NCBI GenBank assembly: GCA_013003715.1
Contig: JABDIN010000056.1
Span: 1 to 64,000, forward strand
Direction of reading: 5' to 3'
Length of the DNA stretch: 64,000 nt
Origin: Desulfobacteraceae bacterium
GTDB lineage: Bacteria; Desulfobacterota; Desulfobacteria; Desulfobacterales; Desulfosarcinaceae
Shown here in pieces: positions 26,784-35,936 of this stretch (positions are counted from its first letter, which is position 1; the number at the start of each line of letters is the position of its first letter). A program made the position numbers and the translations under genes. The notes under the pieces were generated by a model. The model ran no database searches. It was given only the letters and a program-made list of their open reading frames with translations, and had not been told where the DNA came from.

Positions 26784-27937
26784 GGTTTCATTGCCCCTTC
26801 GATCAATTCCATGGGATCGGCGGTAAAGGCATTGATGCTGGAAAACAGATCGGCTGCAAGCCACGGCAGAAGGACAATGGCATTGACTGACGTGAAGACG
26901 AGGCCGGCGCTCGAAGCGCTTAAATACAGCGGTGGTGCGGTGTACTCCCATCCAAACCACAGACCGGCCGCCCAGTTCATTCCCGGCTGGAAAACAACGG
27001 TGTAGGCCGCACCGGAACCCAATATCACGGCGGGCAGAACCACCGTCAGGGTTTTCAGGAGTTGGCATTGCAGAATATCGGCACCGGTCCATCCCAGGGC
27101 CTTCAATAACCCCGCTTCGGCCCGCCGGCCCCTTCGAATGGAAACGGCGATTCCCACCATGATCAGCAAGACCGTCATTGCCGGAATTATCGGTAACATG
27201 AGATATCCACCGAGCCGGGAATAGCGGCGCTGGATGGTGCCGGCCGTGTCCATTCGGCCCACAATATGCACGGGCCAAGGGAAGGCCTGCCTGAGATCCG
27301 CGGCAAGAGCCGGGGCTTCATTCTCATGAAATACATCAACGGCCAGGTCGGAGCAGTACCCGCTGGCTATCCCCAGCACGGACGCGGCATCGTCTTTCGT
27401 CAGATAAACCGTATCGTGGGATATCATGTCCAGCTGTTTTGGGATCAACGACGCAATGGTCAGGCTTAAATCCACCGCACCGGAGAGATGCAGAACCGGT
27501 ATCTTTTCTCCCGACGTCACTCCCCTGCCGGTCACGGCTTCGCCGGCCAGCGGCGGTGCGACGCCCCATTGCCGGAATATGCCTGCCAGGCGGTCGTCCA
27601 CCCCCACCACGGTGACCCATCTGTCACCGGACTTCGCAATTCCCCACCACCTGGCCCGGATGTTCAGCGCACCGGGAACGGCCTTTGCCGATGCGACAGC
27701 TTCCCGGACAGGCAGGGGCACGGGGATGCCGGAATTCACGCCGCGAACCACCAAGTCCGGGCTTTTCGACAATATGCGGCGTGCGGTGTCCGACAATGCC
27801 CGTGGCACCAGCAGGGAGACAGATAACACCAGGGTTATCAGCAGGATGGCCATGGCAGTGATCACCAACTCAACGGGGTGCTGCAAAAGGTCCCGGACCG
27901 CCCACGCCATAAGCGGATGTCGGACGAATCTGCTCAT
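26780..27937 (-). CDS. ABC transporter permease, FtsX/MacB type
   Basis: A 385-residue protein with one N-terminal helix (about 25-45), a large extracytoplasmic domain, and three C-terminal helices, the layout of FtsX/LolC permeases. RRGRRAEAGLLKALGWTGADIL before helix 3 is the coupling region typical of this type. These transporters usually do mechanical work on lipids, lipoproteins or peptides rather than transport small solutes. It overlaps genes on both sides by four bases. Confidence 0.85.
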   Translation of the reverse strand: MSRFVRHPLMAWAVRDLLQHPVELVITAMAILLITLVLSVSLLVPRALSDTARRILSKSPDLVVRGVNSGIPVPLPVREAVASAKAVPGALNIRARWWGIAKSGDRWVTVVGVDDRLAGIFRQWGVAPPLAGEAVTGRGVTSGEKIPVLHLSGAVDLSLTIASLIPKQLDMISHDTVYLTKDDAASVLGIASGYCSDLAVDVFHENEAPALAADLRQAFPWPVHIVGRMDTAGTIQRRYSRLGGYLMLPIIPAMTVLLIMVGIAVSIRRGRRAEAGLLKALGWTGADILQCQLLKTLTVVLPAVILGSGAAYTVVFQPGMNWAAGLWFGWEYTAPPLYLSASSAGLVFTSVNAIVLLPWLAADLFSSINAFTADPMELIEGAMKP

Positions 27938-28272
27938 TGGATATCCGCATGCGTTGCGTAATAGAAGTGTTGCACGGCATAGGCACCGGGTTCGGCATCA
28001 AATTGAATGAGGTGGGGGGTGTAACGTCCATCAATGCCCCGGTGGCCGGGTAACATTCGCCGCCGGGGATGTCCGGTGGGGAAAAAGAAATTGTCGCCGA
28101 GGCCGACATCCTGGTAAAACCGGGCGGCCGGTTCATGCTGCCGAAAGGACCGGAGAAATAGATCCGCCGATATGCCGAGCGATACAACGAGACAAGCGGC
28201 GATGAGAAATCGAAACAGGTGTGTGGAGACATCAAAATGATCGTGTTTGTCGTCCGTGGGATTGATTTTCAT
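27934..28272 (-). CDS. Small single-pass membrane protein, unknown function
   Basis: A 112-residue protein with one hydrophobic helix at about 21-42 and a periplasmic tail with aromatic and His residues (FYQDVGLGDNFFFPTGHP, FYYATHADIQ). It lies 10 bases after nosL and overlaps the permease gene, so it belongs to the operon. No family was recognised. Confidence 0.65.
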   Translation of the reverse strand: MKINPTDDKHDHFDVSTHLFRFLIAACLVVSLGISADLFLRSFRQHEPAARFYQDVGLGDNFFFPTGHPRRRMLPGHRGIDGRYTPHLIQFDAEPGAYAVQHFYYATHADIQ

Positions 28273-28282
28273 GTCATCAGGG

Positions 28283-28870
28283 TTATTTGCCGGCTTTTTT
28301 ACCGGTCATTTTTTCCCAAAGCGCATCGTCGAGGTCGGGCAGATGAAACACATGCAGACCGCCATGGCGCTTTTTGAATACCGCTACATTCTCGGTCTCC
28401 TGAACAGGGACAATGGCCGGTCCCATGGGTCCTTTCACATCCGATCCGGCAATCCAATTGGCGGTCTCCGCATCAATAAAATCACCGCTGAAATAATCAC
28501 GCGTTACTGCGCGTTTGATGGTTTTTTTATCCGTATTCAGAAATATTTCCGGGTGCAGGTAAGAGCGGATCATGCAACCCGTACCGCAGAAATAATAGGT
28601 CGTTCCGTCCTCGAGTTGGATGGCGGAGACAAATTTTTTCGACGTTGAGGGGACCATGGCGCACACCGGGCAACGGTCGCCGGGGCTTGTACTCATATTG
28701 CCGTCCGGGCCCAGCGGCACTAAAGCCGGTACCGGCGACCGGCCGGGTTTTGTCTTGCCATGGCCGCCACCGTCAGCCCCGGCCGGGACGGAGATCAGCA
28801 GCAAACACGTCAGCATGAGCATCGTGATGATAATTCTTCGATTTGATAAACGGGGATCGATGACAACCAT
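28283..28870 (-). CDS. nosL: NosL-like copper-binding protein
   Basis: A 195-residue exported protein with an N-terminal signal (ITMLMLTCLLLISVPAGA). The NosL signature is present: CPVCAMVP followed by VSAIQLEDGTTYYFCGTGCMIR. NosL delivers Cu(I) to nitrous oxide reductase in denitrifiers; no nosZ is in this window, so here it may serve the cbb3-like oxidase or another copper protein. It is the first gene of the NosL-ABC operon. Confidence 0.88.
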   Translation of the reverse strand: MVVIDPRLSNRRIIITMLMLTCLLLISVPAGADGGGHGKTKPGRSPVPALVPLGPDGNMSTSPGDRCPVCAMVPSTSKKFVSAIQLEDGTTYYFCGTGCMIRSYLHPEIFLNTDKKTIKRAVTRDYFSGDFIDAETANWIAGSDVKGPMGPAIVPVQETENVAVFKKRHGGLHVFHLPDLDDALWEKMTGKKAGK

Positions 28871-28993
28871 ATGGCCTCCTGTGTGATTATTGGAATAATG
28901 GTGGATCCGGTGAGAACTGAACTCTGATTGGTTCCTTTATGTAATGTGTTTTCTTGAAAACGGCAAGTTTTTATCCATACCGAGACCCGAAAT

Positions 28994-29067
28994 AATTGAG
29001 GGGTAGAGGCGTTTTTCCAATTGAACCGCGAGCTGGATAATCTTTCATCCCGTTGTGCAAACTCATG
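28994..29067 (+). repeat. Dispersed ~75-bp repeat, copy 2
   Basis: Same sequence family and orientation as 19030-19104; it too lies upstream of a minus-strand gene (nosL). The rest of the 28871-29225 gap shows only AT-rich sequence. Confidence 0.75.
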
Positions 29068-29225
29068 TTTCATAATAATAATTTCCCCACACCCTCAATT
29101 AATTATAGCCCGGTAAAAAGTGTTTTAAAATTAACCATTAATATGGTTTCATATCCGAATTGATTTTTTCACACTTCGTATTCATTCTGCTCACCCTGAA
29201 CCAGGGGAGCCGCAGGAGGGGCGAT

Positions 29226-29921
29226 TTGGTACTACCGGGTGTTGATTATGTTTCCATGTTCATGCTCGGGCTGCTGGGAACCGGACACTGTGTCGGTATG
29301 TGCGGCCCTCTGGTTTTTGCCTTCCCGGGACAGACCGGCCGGATGTGGGCACATGTCTCGTATCACATGGGTCGAATGGTCACCTACACCCTCATCGGAA
29401 TGACGTTGGGCGGCATGTTGCCGCTGATCATCTTTATGGCGGGCAGCAACGGCGGAGACGCCATGGGGGCCACGACATGGATCCAGATGGGGGTGTCATT
29501 GCCGGCAGCCGTCTTCATGCTCCTCTTCGGATTGATCAGGGTGGGCATCCTGTCGGAACCGCTCTGGCTTTCCAATGCCGCTGCCGGCGTTTTTTCAGGG
29601 TGGAGCGCCCCGCTGCGGTATTTTCACGCTGCCGGTCCGATGATCAGGATGTTTGCGACGGGTTTTGTATTGGGCTTCATTCCCTGCGGATTGTCCTATG
29701 CTGTTTTCGCCAAGGCCATAACCAGCGGAGGAGCTGTCCACGGCGGTCTGACCGGGTTAGTGTTCGGGCTGGGTACCTTGCCGGGTCTTCTGTTGCTGGG
29801 GACCGGTGCATCCGCATTTGCCCGGCATCATCGACGGCTGTCCGACATATTATCCGGCGTCGTGATGGTGGCAATGGGGGTTTCCATGGCCGTCAAGGCA
29901 TTGGGATTCCTGGCGGCTTGA
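29226..29921 (+). CDS. SafE/TauE-like (DsbD/CcdA-related) membrane protein of cytochrome oxidase maturation type
   Basis: About 231 residues and six helices, with the paired Cys motifs LGTGHCVGMCGPL and LGFIPCGLSYAVF that define the 'sulfite exporter TauE/SafE' group linked to cbb3 oxidase and copper handling. The start is TTG at 29226 because AGGAGG stands six bases before it; a longer frame from a TTG at 29160 has no ribosome site. UbiA follows on the same strand. Confidence 0.8.
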   Translation: MVLPGVDYVSMFMLGLLGTGHCVGMCGPLVFAFPGQTGRMWAHVSYHMGRMVTYTLIGMTLGGMLPLIIFMAGSNGGDAMGATTWIQMGVSLPAAVFMLLFGLIRVGILSEPLWLSNAAAGVFSGWSAPLRYFHAAGPMIRMFATGFVLGFIPCGLSYAVFAKAITSGGAVHGGLTGLVFGLGTLPGLLLLGTGASAFARHHRRLSDILSGVVMVAMGVSMAVKALGFLAA

Positions 29922-30024
29922 CCTCTCGAATCGGTTCATGTTAATGTGCCGCGATCGTGTCCACAGCCCGGAATTGTCGAAAAATCTGTGGTTTGCACAT
30001 CGTTGCACATTGCTGGTGATCCGA

Positions 30025-30981
30025 ATGGACAAGAAGCACCCTCACGGCTGCCCCATGGAAATACAACCGAATACATTATCCAAAATCAAATTGTTCTGGG
30101 CACTTTCCCGCACACCCCATGGCATTGTGGACCTTGCCGCTCCGGCGCTGGCCGCGTTGCTGTGCATCGGAGAGTTTCCACCTCTTCGGGTGATGATACT
30201 GGGGTGTATTACCGCTTTTGCCGGCTATACAGCGGTTTATGCACTTAATGACCTGGTGGATTACCGGACGGACCGGGAAAAAGCGGCGGCAGGGGGTTAC
30301 GGGGATGAAGGCGGGTACATTGACAGTGTCTGGGTCCGCCATCCCCTGGCCAAGGGGGTTCTGGGGTTTTACGAAGGACTTGTCTGGGCAGTGGCCTGGG
30401 CGGTGGTGGCCATGGTGGGCGCCTTTCTTCTCAATCCGGTGTGCTTGTACATATTTCTGGGTGGGTGCGGACTGGAGGCGGTGTATTGTCTGTTGTGGAA
30501 AATCAGTCCGTTTCGGGCCGTTATCAACGGCATTGTCAAGACCTGTGGTGCGGCGGCAGCGATTTATGCCGTGAATCCGTCTCCATCCCTCGTGTTTTTA
30601 CTCGTCACAATCCTTTGGATTTTCTTCTGGGAAATCGGTGGACAGAATATACCCAATGACTGGACGGATTTGGAGGAGGACCGGAAATTCAAGGCGCAGA
30701 CCATTCCCGTTCGGTTCGGTCTGCCGGCGGCATCTCTGATCCTGACCCTCTCGCTGGTCATCTCTTTCCTGCTGAACCAGGTTCTGTTCGTCGTCTCCAA
30801 TGTGGACTTCGCCCCATATCATTATCTGGCCGCCGCCATCGTCAGCGCCTGGCTGTTGTTGATTCCCGCCGTTAGCTTATACAATACCGGAAGCCGTGAA
30901 AAAGCCATGGCGCTGTTCAACCGGGCCAGCTACTACCCGCTGGCAATGCTGATCCTGGTATTGTCCCGGATATTGTGCTAG
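30025..30981 (+). CDS. ubiA: UbiA-family prenyltransferase, 4-hydroxybenzoate prenyltransferase-like
   Basis: A membrane prenyltransferase of about 318 residues with NDLVDYRTDR (NDxxDxxxD) and NDWTDLEEDRKFKAQTIPVRFG, the second motif resembling quinone-ring prenyltransferases. Starts at 29938 or 30055 are also possible; none has a strong ribosome site. It converges on ubiE and ubiG, which suggests attachment of the polyprenyl tail to a benzoquinone precursor. A heme O synthase (CtaB) role is less likely because the CtaB-specific motifs are not evident. Confidence 0.8.
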   Translation: MDKKHPHGCPMEIQPNTLSKIKLFWALSRTPHGIVDLAAPALAALLCIGEFPPLRVMILGCITAFAGYTAVYALNDLVDYRTDREKAAAGGYGDEGGYIDSVWVRHPLAKGVLGFYEGLVWAVAWAVVAMVGAFLLNPVCLYIFLGGCGLEAVYCLLWKISPFRAVINGIVKTCGAAAAIYAVNPSPSLVFLLVTILWIFFWEIGGQNIPNDWTDLEEDRKFKAQTIPVRFGLPAASLILTLSLVISFLLNQVLFVVSNVDFAPYHYLAAAIVSAWLLLIPAVSLYNTGSREKAMALFNRASYYPLAMLILVLSRILC

Positions 30982-30986
30982 ATCCC

Positions 30987-31024
30987 GCACAACGGAAAGA
31001 AAAATTATCCAGCACGCGGTTCAG
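30987..31024 (-). repeat. Dispersed ~75-bp repeat, partial copy 3
   Basis: GCACAACGG, GAAA and ATTATCCAGC followed by CGCGGTTCA match the reverse complement of the right half of 28994-29067. It fills the short gap between the converging ubiA and ubiE genes. Confidence 0.6.
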
Positions 31025-31025
31025 G

Positions 31026-31850
31026 TCATATCCGGCCTGGCTTGGTTCCCACATGGGCCACGGCAATGCCGTTGGTCATGGATGTGTGGGATACATCGAT
31101 AAAACCGATATCGTTTAAGATCAGGGAAAGCTCGTCCGGCAGGGGAAACATGCGAATGGTTTCCGGAAGGCATGCGTATGATTGGGCGGACCCCGCCAGC
31201 AGTTCGCCGAGCAACGGCATGACATTGAACGAGTAAAAGTCGTATAACCACCTGAACAGCGGATTCACGGGCCTTGAGAATTCCAGGCACAATATCCGGC
31301 CACCGGGCTTCAATACCCGGTACATCTCGGAAAATCCCCGCCTCAGATGTGTCAGGTTCCGGATACCGAACCCCACCATGGCGGCATTGAAGGTGTGATC
31401 CGGGAAGGTGATGAATTCTGCGTCCCCCTGGACATATGCCAATTGCCGGCGGATCGCCGCATGCGTCGAAGTCTTTCGTCCGGCCTGCATCATGGCGCGG
31501 TTGATATCGTAAACCACCACACGACCCGCATCACCGACTCGTTTCTTGGCCAGGATTGACAGATCTCCGGTTCCGCCGCAGACGTCCAGCACCGCCTCGC
31601 CGTTTTTAAGCCCGAGTTTGCGGACCGCCGCCCGTTTCCAGACATATTGCGTCCCGAAACTGAGCAAGGTGTTCATGAAATCATATTTGGGGGCCACGCG
31701 GTTGAAATGCCGGAGGACTTCCTCTTTTTTCCGGTCTTCGTCAAGTTCGATATTGCCGAAACGGGCCTTGCGGGTGTGCATCACATGGTCATCTATCTGC
31801 TCCTGCCGTTTCTCGGCGTCAAACCACCTTGGATTTTTCCAGATATACAT
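31026..31850 (-). CDS. ubiE: UbiE/MenG-type quinone C-methyltransferase
   Basis: A 274-residue SAM methyltransferase: DVCGGTGDLSILAKK SAM-binding motif, FGIRNLTHLRRGFSEMYRVLKPGGRILCLEFS, and the UbiE C-terminal pattern YDFYSFNVMPLLGELLAG with QSYACLPETIRMFP. UbiE methylates demethylmenaquinol or the ubiquinone precursor. It is about 75 bases after ubiG on the same strand, at the end of the respiratory operon. Confidence 0.92.
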   Translation of the reverse strand: MYIWKNPRWFDAEKRQEQIDDHVMHTRKARFGNIELDEDRKKEEVLRHFNRVAPKYDFMNTLLSFGTQYVWKRAAVRKLGLKNGEAVLDVCGGTGDLSILAKKRVGDAGRVVVYDINRAMMQAGRKTSTHAAIRRQLAYVQGDAEFITFPDHTFNAAMVGFGIRNLTHLRRGFSEMYRVLKPGGRILCLEFSRPVNPLFRWLYDFYSFNVMPLLGELLAGSAQSYACLPETIRMFPLPDELSLILNDIGFIDVSHTSMTNGIAVAHVGTKPGRI

Positions 31851-31925
31851 TTTTGCCTCTACACATTAATTGATATTTTCGCTTCCGGGGAACACAACCT
31901 CACGCCGAATCAGAAATGGCGGGTG

Positions 31926-32636
31926 TCAAATACCGGGTTTCCGGGCATGCGCCAAATAGTTCACCGAAGTGTATTTGCAATAGTCTGCCCGTCGGATGAC
32001 CGGCAGATAACTGAACCCGGTGAGATGAACGAATTCAAGATCTTCCCGGTCAACCCAGGATTTCAGTTCTTCGGGTGTAACGAATTTATTATATTGATGC
32101 GTGCCGCGGGGGACCAGGCGAAAAAGATACTCAGCCGCGATGATGGCCAGAAAAAACGACAGGAACGTCCGGTTCAATGTCGCAAAAAACAGGTCCCCTC
32201 CGGGTTTTACCAGTTGACCGCAGGCGCTGACGATCGAGCCCGGGTCCGGCACATGCTCGAGAAGCTCCATGCAGGATACCACATCGTAAACCCCGGGGTT
32301 TTCCGCGGCATGGGTCTCCACCGTGGACCGGTGGAAGTCGATGGCCAATCCGCCATCCCCGGCGTGCTGCCGGGCCACGGCGAGCTGCATTTCCGACATG
32401 TCGAGACCGGTGACCGCCGCACCTGTGGCGGCCAAAGCCTCGCTAAATATACCACCGCCGCAACCCACATCCAATACGTTCTTCCCTTTCAATACCGAAC
32501 GGTCCCGGACATAGTTGAGCCTCAGGCCGTTTATGTCGTGCAATGCCTTCAGCGCGCCATTCGGGTCCCACCAGTACCGCGCCTGGGCATCGAATTTTGC
32601 GATCTCGCTGGAGTCGACATTGGTGTCCGGTATCAT
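31926..32636 (-). CDS. ubiG: UbiG-type 3-demethylubiquinol / polyprenyl-dihydroxybenzoate O-methyltransferase
   Basis: A 236-residue protein with the full UbiG pattern: KFDAQARYWWDPNGALKALHDINGLRLNYV, LDVGCGGGIFSEALA, CMELLEHVPDP, LVKPGGDLFFATLNRT, AEYLFRLVPRGTHQYNKF. UbiG does the O-methylations of ubiquinone synthesis and acts only on benzoquinone-type precursors. It is unusual in a lineage expected to use menaquinone. Its start overlaps the CcoI stop by four bases, tying it to the oxidase operon. Confidence 0.9.
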   Translation of the reverse strand: MIPDTNVDSSEIAKFDAQARYWWDPNGALKALHDINGLRLNYVRDRSVLKGKNVLDVGCGGGIFSEALAATGAAVTGLDMSEMQLAVARQHAGDGGLAIDFHRSTVETHAAENPGVYDVVSCMELLEHVPDPGSIVSACGQLVKPGGDLFFATLNRTFLSFFLAIIAAEYLFRLVPRGTHQYNKFVTPEELKSWVDREDLEFVHLTGFSYLPVIRRADYCKYTSVNYLAHARKPGI

Positions 32637-35143
32637 TGTCCCGTTTCCTTGGTTCGATCTGATTTTCCGCGGTCTCTGCGGATAAAAAGCAAGGTATTAC
32701 CGGTGACACTGAGGCTGCTGAGCAACATGGCGGTCGCAGCCACAAGCGGCGAGAATACCCCAATTATCGCCAAAGGGATACAACAAATATTATAAATGCT
32801 CGATGCCCATAAATTCTGCAGGATATTTTTCGTCACGCGTCGGGCGAGATGCAGGAAGTCAAGCAATTGATCCGGTTCACCGCGCATGAGCGTGATATCT
32901 GCGGCTTCCTTGCCCATGTGATATCCGGAATACAGGGCCACGGAAAGATCTGCCGCGGCGAGGGCCGGGGCGTCATTTACACCGTCGCCGACCATGGCCG
33001 TAACATAGCCGGAACGTGAAAGTCCGGCGACAACATCGGCCTTGTCACCGGGCTTCATGGCACCGTGGTATTCGTCGATATCCAATTGCGCCGCCACTTG
33101 ACGCGTCACCGTCTGTTCATCGCCGGAGACCAGCACTATGCGCCTGGCCCCCTTTTTTAATTCATCGATGGTGGCTCCGGCGGTATTGCGGATCTGATCA
33201 CCAAAACTGAATACCGCCGCCAGCCGGTCCGCCACACTCATGAAGATATGGGACAATACAGCCTCTTGTGGTGACGCCTGATTTATGTGTCCGGGGATAA
33301 CGCCTTGCTTGTCCGGTACCGAGAAACGCCTGCTGCCGATGCGCACGGGCAGGCCTTTCCACCGCCCTATTACCCCGTTTTCCCGGTGCTCGGTTTCCGT
33401 GATAGCGGCAGGCGCAATGCCCTTTTTCTCCGCCGCTGCCCGTATTTCGATGGCGATGGGATGATCCGCATTCTCCTCAAGACCGGCGGCAACCGACAAC
33501 ATCTCATCCGCTGAATTGGGGTCGGGAACCCACATGCGGACCATGGACCAGTTTCCCGTGGTGAGCGTGCCGGTTTTATCGAGTATGAAGGCATCAACAC
33601 CACCGATATTATCGAACGATGAAAAATTCCGGATAAGGATTCCCCGGGCTGCTGCGGACCCGATACCGGCCACCCGTGCCAGCGGGATGGCGATGCCCAG
33701 GGCACAGGGACAGGAAATCACAAGTACCGTAACCCCGCGGATGATGGCATCGCGGATGGGTAAACCGGATAGCAGGCATCCCAGCACCGTGACGGCGGCC
33801 AAGGCGGCAATGGCGGGCACAAAAAACCGGAGCATCCGGTCTGTTTTGCCTTCCAGACGTATTTTCTGATCCAGGGCCCTGTTCATGGTGTCTATCATCT
33901 GACCCAGCAATGAATCCGGACCCACCCGGTCGGCGCGGACACTCAGGTCTCCTTGCACAATGCGTGTGCCGCTTTTCAGAAGGCTGCCCGGTTTGACACC
34001 GATGGGGCGGGCTTCGCCCGTCACCGCGGATTCATCAACCCTGCCGTTACCTGAGAGGATAGTGCCGTCAGCGGGTGACACCTCGCCGGCCACCAGCCGG
34101 AAATTGTCGCTCTTCCTCAATTGCCCGATGCCGGCGTACCGGCCACCGGGATAAGCATCACTGCAAATTCTCACCTTCTTCGGCGACAGGGTGAAAAAGG
34201 TGTCCAGGTCTTTTTGAATCCCGGTTTTAGCGCGATTTTCCAATAATTTGCCGAGCAACACCAGGGTGATCAGCATGGCGGCGGTATCGAAATAGAGATG
34301 GAGACTTGCCTGGAAAAGGTTGACGACGCTGAGCAGGAACGCGGCTGAAGATCCCATGAGGATCAAAGCTTCCATCCCCGGTTTGCCGGCCCGCAGACCA
34401 TACCATCCTTTTTTATGAATCGGCCAGCCGCCATAGAAAAAAACGAAGGTGGCCATCACACCTATGGGGACCGAGATTTTCCATACACCATCCGTTTCGA
34501 TGGTCGTGAAAAATCCGGAATACAATGCAATGGAGAGCATCATCACATTGGCGGAGAAAAAAATACTGAGGATCAGCCGGATGAAATCGGAACGCTGACG
34601 GGATGCGTCACGGGATCGTTCGGCGGAGTCCACTGCAGGGTATCCCAGATTGTCGATGGCGGCGGCGATGGTTCCCGGGCGTGTGCGGACCGGATCATAT
34701 TCGCATCGAAATTGATCGGTGGCGAAATTACAGGTGACGTTCCGGACGCCGGGCTGTTTTTTGACGGTGGCTTCAATCACCCAGGCGCATGCCGGGCACC
34801 ACATGCCGTTGATATAGAGCACCAGCGGCAATCCGAATTGCCCGTCCGGTGATGGGGTGGCGGTGTCCGCAACCGGTGATGCGCTCGTGTGGATTTCGGC
34901 CAGATCGTCGGCGGATGAAGGGATAATGCCTGCCGCCTTGCATTGCCGGTACAATTGTGTTTCACGGAAGCCTGCCGGGTCCGGTGCGCCGGCAGCCTCG
35001 GACAACATGCTGTACACCATTTTGCACCCCATGCAGCAAAACAGATGGTGCCGCTGTTCGCCGGAAAGGGTGTGATGATGCCGGGGCAGGTCCAGGCCGC
35101 ACAATTCACAGCGGCCCGAACCGTTCGATGAAGATGTTTTCAC
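32633..35143 (-). CDS. ccoI: Copper-transporting P1B-type ATPase, CcoI/FixI-like
   Basis: An 836-residue heavy-metal P-type ATPase. In order: a Cys-rich N-terminus (CELCGLDL and CCMGC), an HMA domain with GMWCPACAW, helices, the ESAVTGE phosphatase loop, CPC in the ion channel helix (VISCPCALG), DKTGTLT phosphorylation site, and MVGDGVNDAPALAAADLSVAL. The extra N-terminal cysteine domain and the operon position identify the CcoI type that supplies copper to cbb3 oxidase. ubiG overlaps its end. Confidence 0.93.
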   Translation of the reverse strand: MKTSSSNGSGRCELCGLDLPRHHHTLSGEQRHHLFCCMGCKMVYSMLSEAAGAPDPAGFRETQLYRQCKAAGIIPSSADDLAEIHTSASPVADTATPSPDGQFGLPLVLYINGMWCPACAWVIEATVKKQPGVRNVTCNFATDQFRCEYDPVRTRPGTIAAAIDNLGYPAVDSAERSRDASRQRSDFIRLILSIFFSANVMMLSIALYSGFFTTIETDGVWKISVPIGVMATFVFFYGGWPIHKKGWYGLRAGKPGMEALILMGSSAAFLLSVVNLFQASLHLYFDTAAMLITLVLLGKLLENRAKTGIQKDLDTFFTLSPKKVRICSDAYPGGRYAGIGQLRKSDNFRLVAGEVSPADGTILSGNGRVDESAVTGEARPIGVKPGSLLKSGTRIVQGDLSVRADRVGPDSLLGQMIDTMNRALDQKIRLEGKTDRMLRFFVPAIAALAAVTVLGCLLSGLPIRDAIIRGVTVLVISCPCALGIAIPLARVAGIGSAAARGILIRNFSSFDNIGGVDAFILDKTGTLTTGNWSMVRMWVPDPNSADEMLSVAAGLEENADHPIAIEIRAAAEKKGIAPAAITETEHRENGVIGRWKGLPVRIGSRRFSVPDKQGVIPGHINQASPQEAVLSHIFMSVADRLAAVFSFGDQIRNTAGATIDELKKGARRIVLVSGDEQTVTRQVAAQLDIDEYHGAMKPGDKADVVAGLSRSGYVTAMVGDGVNDAPALAAADLSVALYSGYHMGKEAADITLMRGEPDQLLDFLHLARRVTKNILQNLWASSIYNICCIPLAIIGVFSPLVAATAMLLSSLSVTGNTLLFIRRDRGKSDRTKETGQ

Positions 35144-35187
35144 TGCAGAATCTGGGTATTATGGGCGGTGCGGGTTCGCATGGATTG

Positions 35188-35706
35188 TTATTTGCGGATT
35201 CCGAGGGACTTGATATAGCCCACGACACGCCACCGGTCATGAAGCACGACGGTGGTGGCCAGTGGCGGCTGACGCCCGCCGGGAACACCATAGCTGACGG
35301 CGTGGAACATGGCGCCTTCGGAAAGCTGCTGAACTCCGGGGCTGCGCAGGTCCACCGGCAAGGGGGTGAAGCTCTGGCCCACGGTTCCGTTACCATCATG
35401 GTTGTTGCCGTGACATTGGTTGCAATACGTAAAAAAGACTTTCTCGCCGAGGGCCGTCTGTGCGGCATCATTCAGGTCCATCGGAGCGGACAATTGTGCG
35501 GCCGGCGTATTCCTGTAGACCGATTCACCGCCGTGCGACGGCACCACTCCCGGATCCATTACCAGCAGCGGTTGCTCATGGGGCTTCACCCCCGGGGTTT
35601 CCCACATGCGCCCGATCTTGAGATTGTTGTCGTACACGGTAATTGCGGCGTATACGAACAATAGCACCAGGGACACAAAGACGCCTAAAACGATAACTCG
35701 CTTCAT
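35188..35706 (-). CDS. Membrane-anchored monoheme cytochrome c (ActE/CcoP-like)
   Basis: A 172-residue protein with an N-terminal anchor helix (MKRVIVLGVFVSLVLLFVYA) and one heme site, CNQCH, in a class I fold with GNGTVGQSFTP and a possible distal Met region. The ATG at 35706 follows AGGGGG; a longer frame upstream overlaps the preceding small gene and was rejected. It may be the ActE subunit of alternative complex III or the electron-entry cytochrome of the oxidase. Confidence 0.8.
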   Translation of the reverse strand: MKRVIVLGVFVSLVLLFVYAAITVYDNNLKIGRMWETPGVKPHEQPLLVMDPGVVPSHGGESVYRNTPAAQLSAPMDLNDAAQTALGEKVFFTYCNQCHGNNHDGNGTVGQSFTPLPVDLRSPGVQQLSEGAMFHAVSYGVPGGRQPPLATTVVLHDRWRVVGYIKSLGIRK

Positions 35707-35933
35707 TATTCCCCCTTGTCCCCTCTGACGTGCTGGGGATACGGCAGGACACGGTATACGGCATATTCGGATTCGCCGGGGATGTCCTTCACCGGCCGGT
35801 AATCCCATGTCGGTTGCCCGCGGTCTCCGACCACGAAAAACGAGTATAACCCCTGGCTTACAATGCCGGACACGAGCAGAAAAATGATCACCCATGTGGC
35901 GATGGTCGATTCTTTATGTGCTGTTGTTTCCAT
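35706..35933 (-). CDS. Small single-pass membrane protein of the oxidase cluster
   Basis: A 75-residue protein with one hydrophobic helix (about 12-33) and a WDYRPVKDIPGESEYAVYR tail. It lies between the CcoP-anchor-like gene and the monoheme cytochrome, with its stop overlapping the cytochrome start. Unknown; probably an accessory oxidase subunit. Confidence 0.65.
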   Translation of the reverse strand: METTAHKESTIATWVIIFLLVSGIVSQGLYSFFVVGDRGQPTWDYRPVKDIPGESEYAVYRVLPYPQHVRGDKGE

Positions 35934-35936
35934 AGG

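Noticed and set aside
31647-32795. A 382-residue open frame antisense to ubiE and ubiG
   Set aside because: It spans two well-supported genes and their gap and shows no protein features.
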